64,000 nucleotides of DNA from Candidatus Bathyarchaeia archaeon (GTDB taxonomy: Archaea; Thermoproteota; Bathyarchaeia; Hecatellales; Hecatellaceae). The stretch is from positions 41,626-105,625 of the forward strand of contig JAVZMI010000004.1 of assembly GCA_038883335.1 (NCBI GenBank), read 5' to 3'. This document shows, piece by piece, positions 9,153 through 18,335 of the stretch. Position 1 is the stretch's first letter; each line of letters opens with the position of its first letter. The position numbers and the translations under genes were made by a program. The notes beneath the pieces are model-generated. The model made no database searches. It was not told where the DNA came from and saw only the letters and a program-made list of their open reading frames with translations.

Positions 9153-9932
9153 CATTTTCTCTAGCTTTTCTTGGAAAATACCATGTTCTTTTAGCCTTCT
9201 TATTGCTAACTCGCAATAGTTTCTATTGATTTCTACACCAATCCCAATCCTATTGGTTTCGAGGCATGCAAGCAGAGTTGTCCCGCTGCCTAGAAAGGGA
9301 TCAAACACCGTATCTCCAACAAAACTAAACAATTTTATACATCTTCTTGGAAGTTCTAGGGGAAATGGCGCCGGGTGGCCTATTTTACTTCTATTTTCAC
9401 CACCGAAGTTCCACACACCATTAGTCCATTCAATAAACTCATCTCTAGTTATGTCAGACTTCCCTTTATTTAGCTTCTCCCACCTCTTCTTGTAGAGTAC
9501 CACGATGACTTCAACAGGGGCTATAACATATGGTGCGGATGCGCTTAACCATGAACCCCACGCAGTCCTTCTTGAAATGTTTTGCTCGTTCCATATGATA
9601 GTAGAATGGTAATTCCATCCAGCCTCCTTCGCCTTAACCGTGATATCAGCACAAACGCTCTGTTGGCCGCCTTTATTCTTGTCTAAAGGAATATTCAAGC
9701 ATAATCTTCCATCTGGCTTGGAAAAATTATAACATCTAGCCAACCACTTCTCAGTAAATTCCAAATACTCGTCATAGGGGATGTTATCGTTATAATTCTC
9801 ATATTTAATATCCACATCATAAGGTGGAGATGTCACGATGAGATCTACACTATTTTCTTTAATGGCGGTTGTTGTCAGAATATCGTCACAGTAGATGAGT
9901 ATCGAGTTACTTTTAAAGTAGGGCTCTGTCAC
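9120..9932 (-). CDS. Site-specific DNA methyltransferase of the restriction-modification pair
   Basis: A 270-residue amino-methyltransferase (N4-cytosine or N6-adenine) of the beta class: catalytic TSPPYDVDIKY (motif IV) comes first at about residue 34, and the AdoMet-binding VFDPFLGSGTT (motif I) follows at about residue 218. It begins at GTG 9932. Convergence with and 33-base overlap of the nuclease at 8531-9152 argue that it protects the host against that enzyme. If the nuclease is truly dead, this is a solitary modification gene. Target sequence cannot be inferred from the protein. Confidence 0.85.
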   Translation of the reverse strand: MTEPYFKSNSILIYCDDILTTTAIKENSVDLIVTSPPYDVDIKYENYNDNIPYDEYLEFTEKWLARCYNFSKPDGRLCLNIPLDKNKGGQQSVCADITVKAKEAGWNYHSTIIWNEQNISRRTAWGSWLSASAPYVIAPVEVIVVLYKKRWEKLNKGKSDITRDEFIEWTNGVWNFGGENRSKIGHPAPFPLELPRRCIKLFSFVGDTVFDPFLGSGTTLLACLETNRIGIGVEINRNYCELAIRRLKEHGIFQEKLEKMLKTVSSADKS

Positions 9933-10179
9933 TTGTTAGGCTTCCTCACTCACGCATATTTACACGTATAGGTATAGCTCTTCCTGACCCCCCTTATTTT
10001 CTGGCCGATAACCTTATACGCTCTTAAGATAGTCTCTTCCCTCACGTTTTAACTTTTCCCAATTAAAAAGATGTTTAGACACAAATATTAAGCAACCGCG
10101 TCAGAATGCAACATATGTAGCCCCTGGCAAAGCTCTCTCCTATAAGATTTACCTGATTAAGTCAAGTTAATATCATTGA

Positions 10180-10821
10180 TTACCTGTGGCTTTTCAACAT
10201 CATATACATCTTCCGTGCAGCCTCCAAATCCGTTATTGTGTTTATATTGAAGAATGTTAGGAGTTCAGAGTCAAACCGTCTAAGCTCGCGGGTGGGCACA
10301 TAGATCACCTTACCTATCCCCTCGATTAGGATCCTGACCGGAGGGTTTGAACCCTTGAACGCAACCTTACCAGCCCTGCGAAGGGCCTTAACCCTGTAGA
10401 CCGAGTGGAGAGGTTCGATGTACCCGCTGGGCCAACGCGGTACAGCGGCATCTGCCCCCAAGGCGCTCTCGAAGAGATAACCAATTACCCTCGGCTCTAC
10501 GAAAGGGGCGTCACATGGAAGGACAACCGTGTAGTCAGCCTCTGACGCCTCAGCCCCAGTGAGTATGCCCGCTACGGGTCCGCACTCTGAGATGGTATCC
10601 TTAACCACCTCTACTTCTCCCGGTAAAACCGTCTTATAACGGTCGATTTCACCTTCTTTGCTTATTACGACCGTGACAGCGTCTACGATATCTGCAACCC
10701 TTTGCACGATGTGGGCTAGCAGAGGCTTAGACCCAAGGTTTACTAAGGCTTTATCTGTCCACCCCATCCTAACGCTGTTCCCTCCAGCTAGGATTATGGC
10801 GCCCCTCCTCAGCCTAGACAT
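10180..10821 (-). CDS. mobA: Molybdenum cofactor guanylyltransferase MobA-like
   Basis: A 213-residue nucleotidyltransferase. The N-terminal GAIILAGGNSVRMGWTDKAL is the GG-x(n)-RMG-x(n)-K signature of MobA-type enzymes that attach GMP to molybdopterin, and VVLPCDAPFVE holds the metal-binding Asp. It supplies MGD for molybdenum or tungsten enzymes; none is present here. ATG 10821; the next gene is divergent, 108 bases away. MobA versus another small NTP-transferase is the only doubt. Confidence 0.85.
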   Translation of the reverse strand: MSRLRRGAIILAGGNSVRMGWTDKALVNLGSKPLLAHIVQRVADIVDAVTVVISKEGEIDRYKTVLPGEVEVVKDTISECGPVAGILTGAEASEADYTVVLPCDAPFVEPRVIGYLFESALGADAAVPRWPSGYIEPLHSVYRVKALRRAGKVAFKGSNPPVRILIEGIGKVIYVPTRELRRFDSELLTFFNINTITDLEAARKMYMMLKSHR

Positions 10822-10929
10822 GGTTAACCTAGATGAGAGAAATCCCCCAACCTATAAGTTATACATAATCTCAAGCCCCGCGATATGCAAATTAAGTTCA
10901 GGAGTCTAGTGAGTGTTGAGGGGGGAAAG

Positions 10930-11478
10930 ATGGTTGAAGCCGTATTAGTGATAGATATGGCGAGGGATTTCGTGACTGGTAGACTTAAGGCTGAGAGGAG
11001 CTCGAGGATAATTCCGAAGCTCAAGATGCTGCTAGAAGCTGCCAGGCGGAGTGGGCGACCCGTAATCTACGTGAACGATGCACATCTACCACTAGACAGT
11101 GAACTCTCCATCTGGGGAGAACACTCCATGGCTGGAAGCGAAGAGGCTAAAGTAATCGACGAACTGAAACCACAAAATAAAGATTACATTCTAGGCAAGC
11201 GAACATACAGTGCATTCTACGAGACGGGCCTCGATCCACTTTTAAGGCAGCTTGGCGTGGATACAGTGGTGTTAACTGGGCTCCATACAAATATCTGCGT
11301 AAGACATACGGCTGCTGACGCCCTCTTCAGGGGCTACAAAATAATTGTACCTGAAGATTGCGTGGATGCCTCCACCGAGAGAGAACACGTAGAGGGTCTA
11401 GAATACTTAAAGAGGATCTACGGTGCCGAGCTGGTCAGTTCTAGGGAACTAGCGGGGCGATGGCTCAGAGACTATTGA
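10930..11478 (+). CDS. Isochorismatase/nicotinamidase-family hydrolase
   Basis: A 182-residue cysteine hydrolase. The catalytic triad is visible as Asp in VIDMARDF, Lys in LGKRTYSAF and Cys in LHTNICVRHTAADALFRGY, typical of nicotinamidase-related amidases. ATG 10930 is chosen over the longer in-frame start at 10885 because GAGGGGGGA lies 4 bases upstream of it and the family begins at VEAVLVIDM. It may recycle nicotinamide to nicotinate; other small amides are possible. It stands alone and diverges from mobA. Confidence 0.85.
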   Translation: MVEAVLVIDMARDFVTGRLKAERSSRIIPKLKMLLEAARRSGRPVIYVNDAHLPLDSELSIWGEHSMAGSEEAKVIDELKPQNKDYILGKRTYSAFYETGLDPLLRQLGVDTVVLTGLHTNICVRHTAADALFRGYKIIVPEDCVDASTEREHVEGLEYLKRIYGAELVSSRELAGRWLRDY

Positions 11479-11678
11479 CTAAAAAAAGTCGAGTCCATGT
11501 ATAAAACTTCAGATGTTGGGATCCTATAGAACACTCACAAGTCGAGATATTATAACAAGGTCTCTCGAGAACATCAAAAAGAGGCAGGATATGTTTTTAT
11601 AAAAGAGTGTTTTTTATAGGCGAGAATCTCGAGAAACCTAAAAGTGAATAGAACTAAGCGTGGAGGTGAGTGTGTAGG

Positions 11679-12662
11679 TTGGCTATGGGTCTGATACGGC
11701 TTCGTCTCACTATGCTCGGTACAGTGGCGCTCATAGTCGCCGTGTCAACCCTATTCTTCACAGTCCTCCTCAGCTCCGTGGGAGCTAGCCTACTCTTCAT
11801 AGTTCCCATTATAATCATATTCAACATCCTACAGTGGCTATTCGCCCCCAAAATGATAAACGCAATGTATAGAGTGGAAGAGATCCCACGCTCTAGGAAT
11901 CCTTTACTTCACGAGACCGTCGAAGAACTTAGCCGAAAGGTCGGCATAAAGAAGCCGAAGTTGATGATGGCAAACATCTCCGTCCCCAATGCTTTCGCCT
12001 ACGGCTCACCTCTCACTGGGAATATGGTGGCAGTAACTAGGGGGCTGCTTGACACTCTCGAGTACGAGGAGGTGGAGGCGGTACTAGGCCACGAGATCGG
12101 CCATCTAAAGCATCGGGATGTTCAGGTTATGATGTTCGTATCAGTCCTCCCAGCCATATTCTATTACATAGCCTACTCAATGATGCTCTCAGCTTGGTTG
12201 GGAGGCTACAGTGGAAGACGGAACGGAGTCGGCGGCGCCATGCTAATAGGTCTAGTTGCGATGGCTTTCTACTGGATACTCTCCCTAACAGTCCTCGGTT
12301 TGAGCCGTCAACGCGAGTACTATGCTGACAGGCGGAGTGTAATGATAGTAGAGGACGGTGCAAGAAAGCTCTCTGAAGGCTTAGCGAAGATAGTAACTTA
12401 CACAGGCCGGATGAAGCTTAGATCACACCAAGAAGTTGGCAGGTTCAACGCGTTTAGAACCCTCTTCATCGCAGACCCTGAGAGGTCAGACCATGACTCG
12501 GCAGCACTTCTAAGGAGCCGTGGAGCCACCTCTGACCAGATGCTTGTGAGCGAGCTACTCTCGAGGAAGGTAACTACGGCCGATAGGGTGCTAGAGCTGT
12601 TTACTACACACCCAAACATTGTGAAGCGGTTAAGAGTCTTAGAACAACTAAGGAGAGCCTAA
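11679..12662 (+). CDS. htpX: M48-family zinc metalloprotease, HtpX homologue
   Basis: A 327-residue membrane protease for quality control of membrane proteins. Two N-terminal hydrophobic helices (about residues 8-60) are followed by the zinc site VLGHEIGHLKHRD (HEXXH near residue 137), two further helices around 155-205, and REYYADRRSV with the third zinc ligand. TTG 11679 is chosen because GGAGGTGA at 11662-11669 stands 9 bases before it, whereas the GTG at 11670 touches the Shine-Dalgarno. A strong TTTTTATAAAAG box lies near 11594-11605. It ends 9 bases from the convergent helicase. Confidence 0.9.
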   Translation: MAMGLIRLRLTMLGTVALIVAVSTLFFTVLLSSVGASLLFIVPIIIIFNILQWLFAPKMINAMYRVEEIPRSRNPLLHETVEELSRKVGIKKPKLMMANISVPNAFAYGSPLTGNMVAVTRGLLDTLEYEEVEAVLGHEIGHLKHRDVQVMMFVSVLPAIFYYIAYSMMLSAWLGGYSGRRNGVGGAMLIGLVAMAFYWILSLTVLGLSRQREYYADRRSVMIVEDGARKLSEGLAKIVTYTGRMKLRSHQEVGRFNAFRTLFIADPERSDHDSAALLRSRGATSDQMLVSELLSRKVTTADRVLELFTTHPNIVKRLRVLEQLRRA

Positions 12663-12671
12663 CCGGAGTGG

Positions 12672-15548
12672 TTACCAGAACCTTCTTCGGAGCGCCTTCT
12701 TTTCGGCCTCGATGATGCCTTCGAAGAACTCTTCATCGGGCCTCTTGACTTTAATGAGGAGGTCTTCTATATCCTCTGGACGGAGACCGTGCCCTGCGAG
12801 GGCCAATGCCGCAGTACTCCCGTAGCTTGATATGAGCTTGGCTGAGTCGAGGATATACCTGTAGAGTTTCTCCTCCTTGCCTTTGAATGTTTTCACTTTT
12901 CTCTCTGAAATATCTCTCACACTGTCTTCGGCATCCTTAGCCATGCCTATCGCTGCGGAGCCGCAGTGGGGGCATCTTAGTTTACTGGGAAGGCCCTTTA
13001 TCTGTAAAGTTGCTAGATATTTCCAGCAATTAGTGCATACGAAGACTGCGGCTTCATTCAGCAACCTCGCTCGAGCTGACTTGACAAGTATGCTCCTCAT
13101 CTTCTCAGGCGGGATAAGATCGGTCTTTCGACCTATCTTCGTGACTCCGATTCTCGCCGTCGGCGTGGCCTCCTTGAGGTTTGTGATAGGCGTTATCGTG
13201 ATTGAGCCCTCCTCGATTCTTTTGAGGACCTCTTTTGTGTTTTCTAAATCCATATCGGTGTTTAATGTATCTTTAAGTGCCTCATCGAAGATGACTGTCC
13301 CTTTAAAACCGTCGAGCAACTGCTTCAGGCTTATAGTACTGAAGTCAGCCTGCTTTGAGAGCGCCCCAAACTTTCTAGCAACATGGATCAGCCTACGCTT
13401 GAAGATGCCAGTCTTGGTGACTGCTTCAACTGCCAAACTATCGATATCTGATTTGGTGAGGCTGTGGAGAACGTCCAATACGTCCTTGACCTTCAGACCC
13501 TTTTCTGTACGGATAACTATTCGGTAGGGATCTTCCTGAACTCCGACCACTTGGCCGATCCTATCCGAGAGGAGGTGGCCAAGCATTCTGGCCAGCGTCT
13601 TATTTACGAGGGAGCCGAAGCAGCACTGTAGGATTATGTAGTCTTCCCACTCCTCGACGGTAATCCTACTGTCAGAAGGAACCGGATAACCTTGGGCGAT
13701 TTGATCGAGAATCTCGCTGATGGCATCACCGATAACGCTTCTAGCAGCCGGATATCTGGTTGAGAGTTCACTCGCGATCTGGTCTCTGGTACTACCAGCT
13801 TTAAGCCTCTCTTCTACGAATCGCCGAATACCGCCGACCTCCATCGCTACATCGAAGGGCACTGGAATCTCTTCCCCAACCCAGCTTGGTATAGCTCCTG
13901 TGGGGTCCTCCACAGCCTTAACGTAAACCTTATCTTCATGGATGCTTAGGATCTTCCAAGCGCTGCCTCTGACTATAAATTTCACACCGGGTTCGCCGAA
14001 TTCAGCCACGAATGCTTCATCTAGCACCCCTATAGGGGATTCCGAAGCCTCGTCCACTACGAGGAACTGCTTCTCGTCCGGGATCATGGAAAGATTTCCA
14101 AAGTAGTATTCATAAAGGTCCTTTGTCTTCTTGGGTCTGAGGAAGACCTGATCCTCAGCGGACAACCAAGCCAGTCTGGGAAACCTATTATGCATGTATG
14201 TGAGAACTTTCTCGAGGTCGACCTCATCCAGATCTCTATACGGGTAGGTCGATTTGAAGAGTTTCAGAACCTCGAGGAAGTGCCATCTGCCCTTCTGGAT
14301 TATGAGCCCTACCAGTTGGTGAGTTAGTGCATCGTAAGGCTTCTCAGGGATGAACACTGGTTCGAGGTCGTCAGCCATGGCCCGCCTCGCGATGACCATT
14401 GCTTCAAGGGTATCATCTGAGTCTAGTGTTACCACAACGCCTTTAGGTATACGGCCTATCCTATGTCCGCTCCTGCCTACTCGCTGAACCAGCCTCGTGA
14501 CCTGCCGTGGGGAGTTATATTGGACGACCAAGTCGATCCTTCCAACATCGATGCCTAACTCTAGAGAGCTTGTACATACTAGGCCTTTCAGCTTGCCACT
14601 CTTAAGGCCCTTCTCCGCCATGACTCTAGATGGTTTGGCTAGGCTGCCGTGATGTATGCTCACCGGAAAATTTAGATCCCAAACCTTGAACCTGCTCGCT
14701 AAAACTTCAGCCACAGATCTGGTATTGGTGAAGAGGAGGACAGAGTTATGTTTCTCTATCATATCCCTGATTACGCGGAGCCTAGCAGCTACCTCCGGGT
14801 GGGTGTAGAGTTTCGCCGCAAGCTCATAGTCTTCGCTAGAAGGCTTAGGGTAGAGGATCTGGAGTTTAATGTCCCGGGCTATAGAAACCTTGACTATCTC
14901 ACAGCTTCTCATGCCTACCAAAAACTTCGCAACCCTGTCTGGAGAGCCAATTGTGGCTGAGAGGCCCACCACCTGGAAGTCCCTCTCAACTATCCATCTA
15001 AGCCTCTCCAGACCAAGGACAAGTTGGCTTCCCCGCTTATCGGAAGCTAGCTCATGGATCTCGTCGATGATAACCCATTTGACTGCTCTTAGGTGGCGGC
15101 GCATAAGCTTCCCGGGAAGGATTGCCTGGAGTGTCTCAGGGGTAGTTATTAACACCTCAGGCGGACTTCGGGCCTGTCTGCTCCTCTCCGAAACCTCTGT
15201 GTCGCCATGCCTTACCGCAACCTTCACGTCTAGTCGTTTACACCACCATTCTAGCCGTTCTAGGAGGTCACGGTTTAATGCCCTGAGGGGGGTTATGTAG
15301 ATGACGGCAACTCCCTGGGGCCTCTCAGGTGTGGTGATGAGGTTGTTCAAGATCGGGAGGAAGGCAGCTTCAGTCTTGCCGGTGGCTGTAGGTGCGATGA
15401 GTAGGACATTCTTACCCTCGAGGATTAGAGGTATTGCCCGCCTTTGAGGTTCGGTAGGGACAGAGAAACCTCTCTCCTTTACGGCCTCCTGGAGTGGTTT
15501 GGCCAATAGCGTAAACACGTTCTCCGTCGGCTCCGTGGTCATCTTCAA
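12672..15548 (-). CDS. Lhr-like ATP-dependent DEAD/DEAH helicase
   Basis: A 958-residue superfamily 2 helicase of the archaeal large-helicase-related type. Motif I LIAPTATGKTEA, motif II WVIIDEIHELASD, motif III GLSATIGSP and motif VI LVQRVGRSGHRIGR are all present, with the winged-helix and Lhr-core region after residue 400. Near the C-terminus CTNCWKY and LRCPHCG form a zinc ribbon (about 855-885). Archaeal Lhr proteins of this size take part in DNA repair and transcription-coupled processes. The start is TTG 15548 or ATG 15542; neither has a strong Shine-Dalgarno. Confidence 0.9.
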   Translation of the reverse strand: MKMTTEPTENVFTLLAKPLQEAVKERGFSVPTEPQRRAIPLILEGKNVLLIAPTATGKTEAAFLPILNNLITTPERPQGVAVIYITPLRALNRDLLERLEWWCKRLDVKVAVRHGDTEVSERSRQARSPPEVLITTPETLQAILPGKLMRRHLRAVKWVIIDEIHELASDKRGSQLVLGLERLRWIVERDFQVVGLSATIGSPDRVAKFLVGMRSCEIVKVSIARDIKLQILYPKPSSEDYELAAKLYTHPEVAARLRVIRDMIEKHNSVLLFTNTRSVAEVLASRFKVWDLNFPVSIHHGSLAKPSRVMAEKGLKSGKLKGLVCTSSLELGIDVGRIDLVVQYNSPRQVTRLVQRVGRSGHRIGRIPKGVVVTLDSDDTLEAMVIARRAMADDLEPVFIPEKPYDALTHQLVGLIIQKGRWHFLEVLKLFKSTYPYRDLDEVDLEKVLTYMHNRFPRLAWLSAEDQVFLRPKKTKDLYEYYFGNLSMIPDEKQFLVVDEASESPIGVLDEAFVAEFGEPGVKFIVRGSAWKILSIHEDKVYVKAVEDPTGAIPSWVGEEIPVPFDVAMEVGGIRRFVEERLKAGSTRDQIASELSTRYPAARSVIGDAISEILDQIAQGYPVPSDSRITVEEWEDYIILQCCFGSLVNKTLARMLGHLLSDRIGQVVGVQEDPYRIVIRTEKGLKVKDVLDVLHSLTKSDIDSLAVEAVTKTGIFKRRLIHVARKFGALSKQADFSTISLKQLLDGFKGTVIFDEALKDTLNTDMDLENTKEVLKRIEEGSITITPITNLKEATPTARIGVTKIGRKTDLIPPEKMRSILVKSARARLLNEAAVFVCTNCWKYLATLQIKGLPSKLRCPHCGSAAIGMAKDAEDSVRDISERKVKTFKGKEEKLYRYILDSAKLISSYGSTAALALAGHGLRPEDIEDLLIKVKRPDEEFFEGIIEAEKKALRRRFW

Positions 15549-15675
15549 CCATTAAATGAGTGAAGGTGGCGGTAGAAAAACCATCCGAAGAAATGAGCGT
15601 TGGGATCTTTTCCGAAATTGATTTATTCCTTAGGGTTGTTATCTTTGCCGTCTATAGTTGTGAAGTGGCAGGGCT

Positions 15676-16269
15676 GTGATTCAAGGGGAAGATAGCTGCG
15701 GCGCCGAGGCAGATCGGAAGACCTTGACCTCTTCTAGGAAGGAGTGGCTTCGTATGGGTGTAACTTTGGCAGCTACGGTTCTGGTGATTGTGGGCGTGTG
15801 GGCAGGTATGGTATATCTTCTCCAAACTTCAAATCCTATAGCTTTTGTAACTGGGACTAGCATGTTGCCGGTTATGAGGGAGGGGGATCTGGTGGTTTTA
15901 AAGGGCACAAGCGCTCAAGAGATCTCTAGGGACTTTCAGGCTGGTGACAGCAACATTATCATAGTCTTCAGGAGCCCGAGTTCTAATACGTTCATAATTC
16001 ACAGGGTGATCGCTGTAGAGTATGATGATCTGAATAATCCGGTTGGCTTTAGAACGCAGGGCTATAATGTCCCTTACCCTGACCCGGGAACCGTCAAGGA
16101 GAGCGATATTGTTGGAAGGGTGATATATTGTGTCCCCTACCTTGGTTACCTAATAATCTTTTTCGGCTCTCTTGAAGGTAGGATCATAAGCGGCGCGATC
16201 ATAGTTATATTGGTCATCTGGACTGTGGTTGATGAGAGAAGGAGAGTTGGACAGGCAAAGCAGGCTTAG
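15676..16269 (+). CDS. Signal peptidase I, archaeal/ER type
   Basis: A 197-residue membrane peptidase that removes Sec signal peptides outside the membrane. The nucleophile is in TGTSMLPVMREGDLVVLKG (Ser near residue 59), and IIHRVIAVEYD carries His where bacterial enzymes have Lys, the mark of the Sec11/S26B group. There is one N-terminal helix (about 25-50) and a hydrophobic C-terminal segment (about 155-185), as in many archaeal forms. It starts at GTG 15676. Precedes the TBP gene by 86 bases, which contain their own TATA boxes, so the two are probably transcribed separately. Confidence 0.9.
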   Translation: MIQGEDSCGAEADRKTLTSSRKEWLRMGVTLAATVLVIVGVWAGMVYLLQTSNPIAFVTGTSMLPVMREGDLVVLKGTSAQEISRDFQAGDSNIIIVFRSPSSNTFIIHRVIAVEYDDLNNPVGFRTQGYNVPYPDPGTVKESDIVGRVIYCVPYLGYLIIFFGSLEGRIISGAIIVILVIWTVVDERRRVGQAKQA

Positions 16270-16281
16270 CGCCGTAGAGAG

Positions 16282-16352
16282 CTTTATATAGCGGGATAAT
16301 GATAAAGTTTATATATAAAGCTTATAAAGGTGCCCTCCCGTTAAAAGGTGAT
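16282..16352 (+). promoter_or_regulatory. Promoter and leader of the TBP gene
   Basis: Two TATA-like boxes, CTTTATATAG at 16282-16291 and GTTTATATATAAAG at 16307-16320, precede the gene. The second would start RNA at about 16343-16345, which leaves only a very short leader holding AAGGTGAT (16345-16352); the first would give a leader of roughly 40 bases. The high AT content against GC-richer flanks suggests a strong promoter, and double boxes raise the possibility of self-regulation by TBP. Confidence 0.55.
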
Positions 16353-16355
16353 ATT

Positions 16356-16916
16356 TTGCCGAAAGCCAAGGCTACCGTCAATATTGAGAACGTTGTAGCT
16401 TCCGCTACATTGGAACATACAGTAGATCTGGACGCCATAACTAAATCCTTCCCCACTGCTGAGTATAGGCCTGAACAGTTTCCCGGTTTGGTCTTCAGGT
16501 TGAAGAAGCCAAAGACGGCAACTCTGATTTTTAACTCTGGGAAGATGGTTTGTACTGGTGCAAAGTCGGAAGCTCAGGCGATCAAGGCTGTTGAGAAGGT
16601 TGTTAAGGAGTTGAAGAGCCGCGGTATAGTAATAATAGGGAAGACGAAGACTCAGATCCAGAATATAGTAGCTTCAGCTAACCTCAATGGGCATATAGAT
16701 CTTGAGCAGGCGGCTTACCGGTTGGGGAGGACGCTCTACGAACCTGAGCAGTTCCCAGGCTTAATCTATAGGATGGATGAGCCGAAGGTGGTGATCCTCC
16801 TCTTCGCCAGTGGAAAGCTTGTCTGTACTGGAGCGAAGAAGGAGGAGGAGGTCTACGCCTCGGTGAACAAGCTCCACCAGAGGCTTGAGGATGAGAAGAT
16901 AATACACTATGACTGA
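16356..16916 (+). CDS. tbp: TATA-box-binding protein TBP
   Basis: The core archaeal transcription factor, 186 residues in two imperfect repeats. The first runs from VNIENVVASATLEHTVDL to LIFNSGKMVCTGAKSEAQA, the second from IQNIVASANLNGHIDL to LLFASGKLVCTGAKKEEEV. Each has the EQFPGL and SGK(M/L)VCTGAK hallmarks. TTG 16356 is selected (PKAKATVNIENV) because AAGGTGAT precedes it by three bases and it gives the normal length; the longer frame from 16299 would run through the promoter. Confidence 0.96.
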   Translation: MPKAKATVNIENVVASATLEHTVDLDAITKSFPTAEYRPEQFPGLVFRLKKPKTATLIFNSGKMVCTGAKSEAQAIKAVEKVVKELKSRGIVIIGKTKTQIQNIVASANLNGHIDLEQAAYRLGRTLYEPEQFPGLIYRMDEPKVVILLFASGKLVCTGAKKEEEVYASVNKLHQRLEDEKIIHYD

Positions 16917-16927
16917 GCTGGGTTACT

Positions 16928-16944
16928 TGAGTTTTTGATTTTTG
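16928..16944 (+). terminator. T-rich terminator after tbp
   Basis: Twelve bases after the TBP stop the + strand reads AGTTTTTGATTTTTGTG. Two T5 runs fit an archaeal intrinsic terminator, which needs no hairpin. Confidence 0.4.
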
Positions 16945-17188
16945 TGAAATTTTCAGCTTGGTTTATTATATGAACAAATGAGCACGCTTAATGTCTGATT
17001 TCTGGCATCATTGCTCTTTTTACTCTAAAGAACTAAGAGGGTATAGGTAGGAGTCGTGCGCTTAAAGCAAAGAGACGAAGTGAGTTTGAGCGTGCATAGC
17101 TGAATCCGCTTGGTGGATGTGATCATCAACCTTTTCTAGCCCTATACGGGTTGATGAAAAGGTTTTAAGCTAATTGCTCCCCTCTAAT

Positions 17189-17338
17189 ATGGCGACATTG
17201 AGAACATTATGGCAGGTTACTCTCAGCTTAGTTGCCATAGCTATCGCCCTACTCTTCGGCTTATATCCAATCAACATAATCGTCATCGTAATCATAATTC
17301 TAATAATGCTCTACAACCTAAGAAAGGGGAAAACCTGA
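17189..17338 (+). CDS. Small 49-residue membrane protein, unknown function
   Basis: ATG 17189 to TGA 17336-17338 encodes 49 residues with two hydrophobic stretches: VTLSLVAIAIALLFGL (about 10-25) and INIIVIVIIILIMLY (about 28-42). They are followed by a basic tail LRKGKT, so a hairpin in the membrane with the tail inside is likely. GGTTTTAAGC at 17161-17170 is placed to start RNA almost at the ATG, and no Shine-Dalgarno is present, which suggests a leaderless mRNA. No family recognised. Confidence 0.5.
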   Translation: MATLRTLWQVTLSLVAIAIALLFGLYPINIIVIVIIILIMLYNLRKGKT

Positions 17339-17369
17339 AGCCTCCAACCAAAACCTTCCACATCCAAAA

Positions 17370-18335
17370 TTACTCGACGCTAATCTGTGCACCTCTATTG
17401 TCTGCTGCCGCATGGAAAACCAGCCCCCCAACACCTCGAGAGATGAATCTCCACACCACCTCTGTTAGAGACCTCGCAGCCTCCAACCCACGAACCAACC
17501 CATATACCGCTGGGCCCCATGAACTCTGACCTACCCCATACGCACCCTCTCTAAGCATCAAATCTATGCACTCAGCCCCAAGAAGGCTACCGAATATTCC
17601 GCCTTGGTAGTTTCGGAAAAATTCGCCAACAAACCTCTGAATACGAGTGAGGGATTCTCCGAATACCTCTATATCCTCCTCCTCTAAGGCTGGCAGCATC
17701 CTCATAAGAATTAGGCGGCAGATCTCTCCCAAGTTTACATCACTACACTTGAACTCCTTGAACACTGATATTTCAGTCTCACCACTTAGCCCCCTCCCCA
17801 CACCTGGGATCGCAACAACGAAGAACCAGTCCTCTGGAAAACTTCGGCGAACAAGGAGTGGAGGGATACCCGAAGTTGGGGCAACTACACCGTCTCCGCA
17901 TCTTAGCCCACCATCTAATATGAAGCCTCCACCTTCAAACGCAGCCGTACCTATCCCTGAGATTGAACCTCTACCCATGATTGCAGCCAGCTGCCTGACA
18001 GACAACCCAACCCCCAACAGCTTAGACAAGGCTGCGGCTACTGCAAGGGATAACTGCGTCCCAGACCCAAGCCCGACATGTCGAGGAATCATCTGCCTAA
18101 CAACGAGGCGAACACCTGCATCTATACCGTGAAACCTCAGAAACCTCTTCGCAGCGGCCTCCGCAAGTTCAGCCTCATCACCTACAACCTCAATTTCTCG
18201 GTTTGGGGATGCCTCCAACACGACATTTGGCCGATCTACAGCGACACCGATAGAGCCATACATACGGCCAAAACTTCCAGTTGGATTAATTATGCCTAAG
18301 TGGAGCCTTGCGGGGGTCTTGACGTAGACTCGCAA
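17370..18335 (-). CDS. Beta-ribofuranosylaminobenzene 5'-phosphate synthase (MptG-type GHMP protein)
   Basis: A 321-residue GHMP-kinase-fold enzyme. It is the family that joins 4-hydroxybenzoate or p-aminobenzoate to PRPP in the first committed step to the aryl part of methanopterin. TPARLHLGIINPTG (8-21), GRMYGSIGVAVDRP and the glycine loop GLGSGTQLSLAVAAALS (about 92-108) are as in that family. Overlaps the DUF447 gene by 40 bases and lies next to mptE, the DHPS-like gene, mptA and mptD, which strongly supports an H4MPT role. Confidence 0.88.
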   Translation of the reverse strand: MRVYVKTPARLHLGIINPTGSFGRMYGSIGVAVDRPNVVLEASPNREIEVVGDEAELAEAAAKRFLRFHGIDAGVRLVVRQMIPRHVGLGSGTQLSLAVAAALSKLLGVGLSVRQLAAIMGRGSISGIGTAAFEGGGFILDGGLRCGDGVVAPTSGIPPLLVRRSFPEDWFFVVAIPGVGRGLSGETEISVFKEFKCSDVNLGEICRLILMRMLPALEEEDIEVFGESLTRIQRFVGEFFRNYQGGIFGSLLGAECIDLMLREGAYGVGQSSWGPAVYGLVRGLEAARSLTEVVWRFISRGVGGLVFHAAADNRGAQISVE

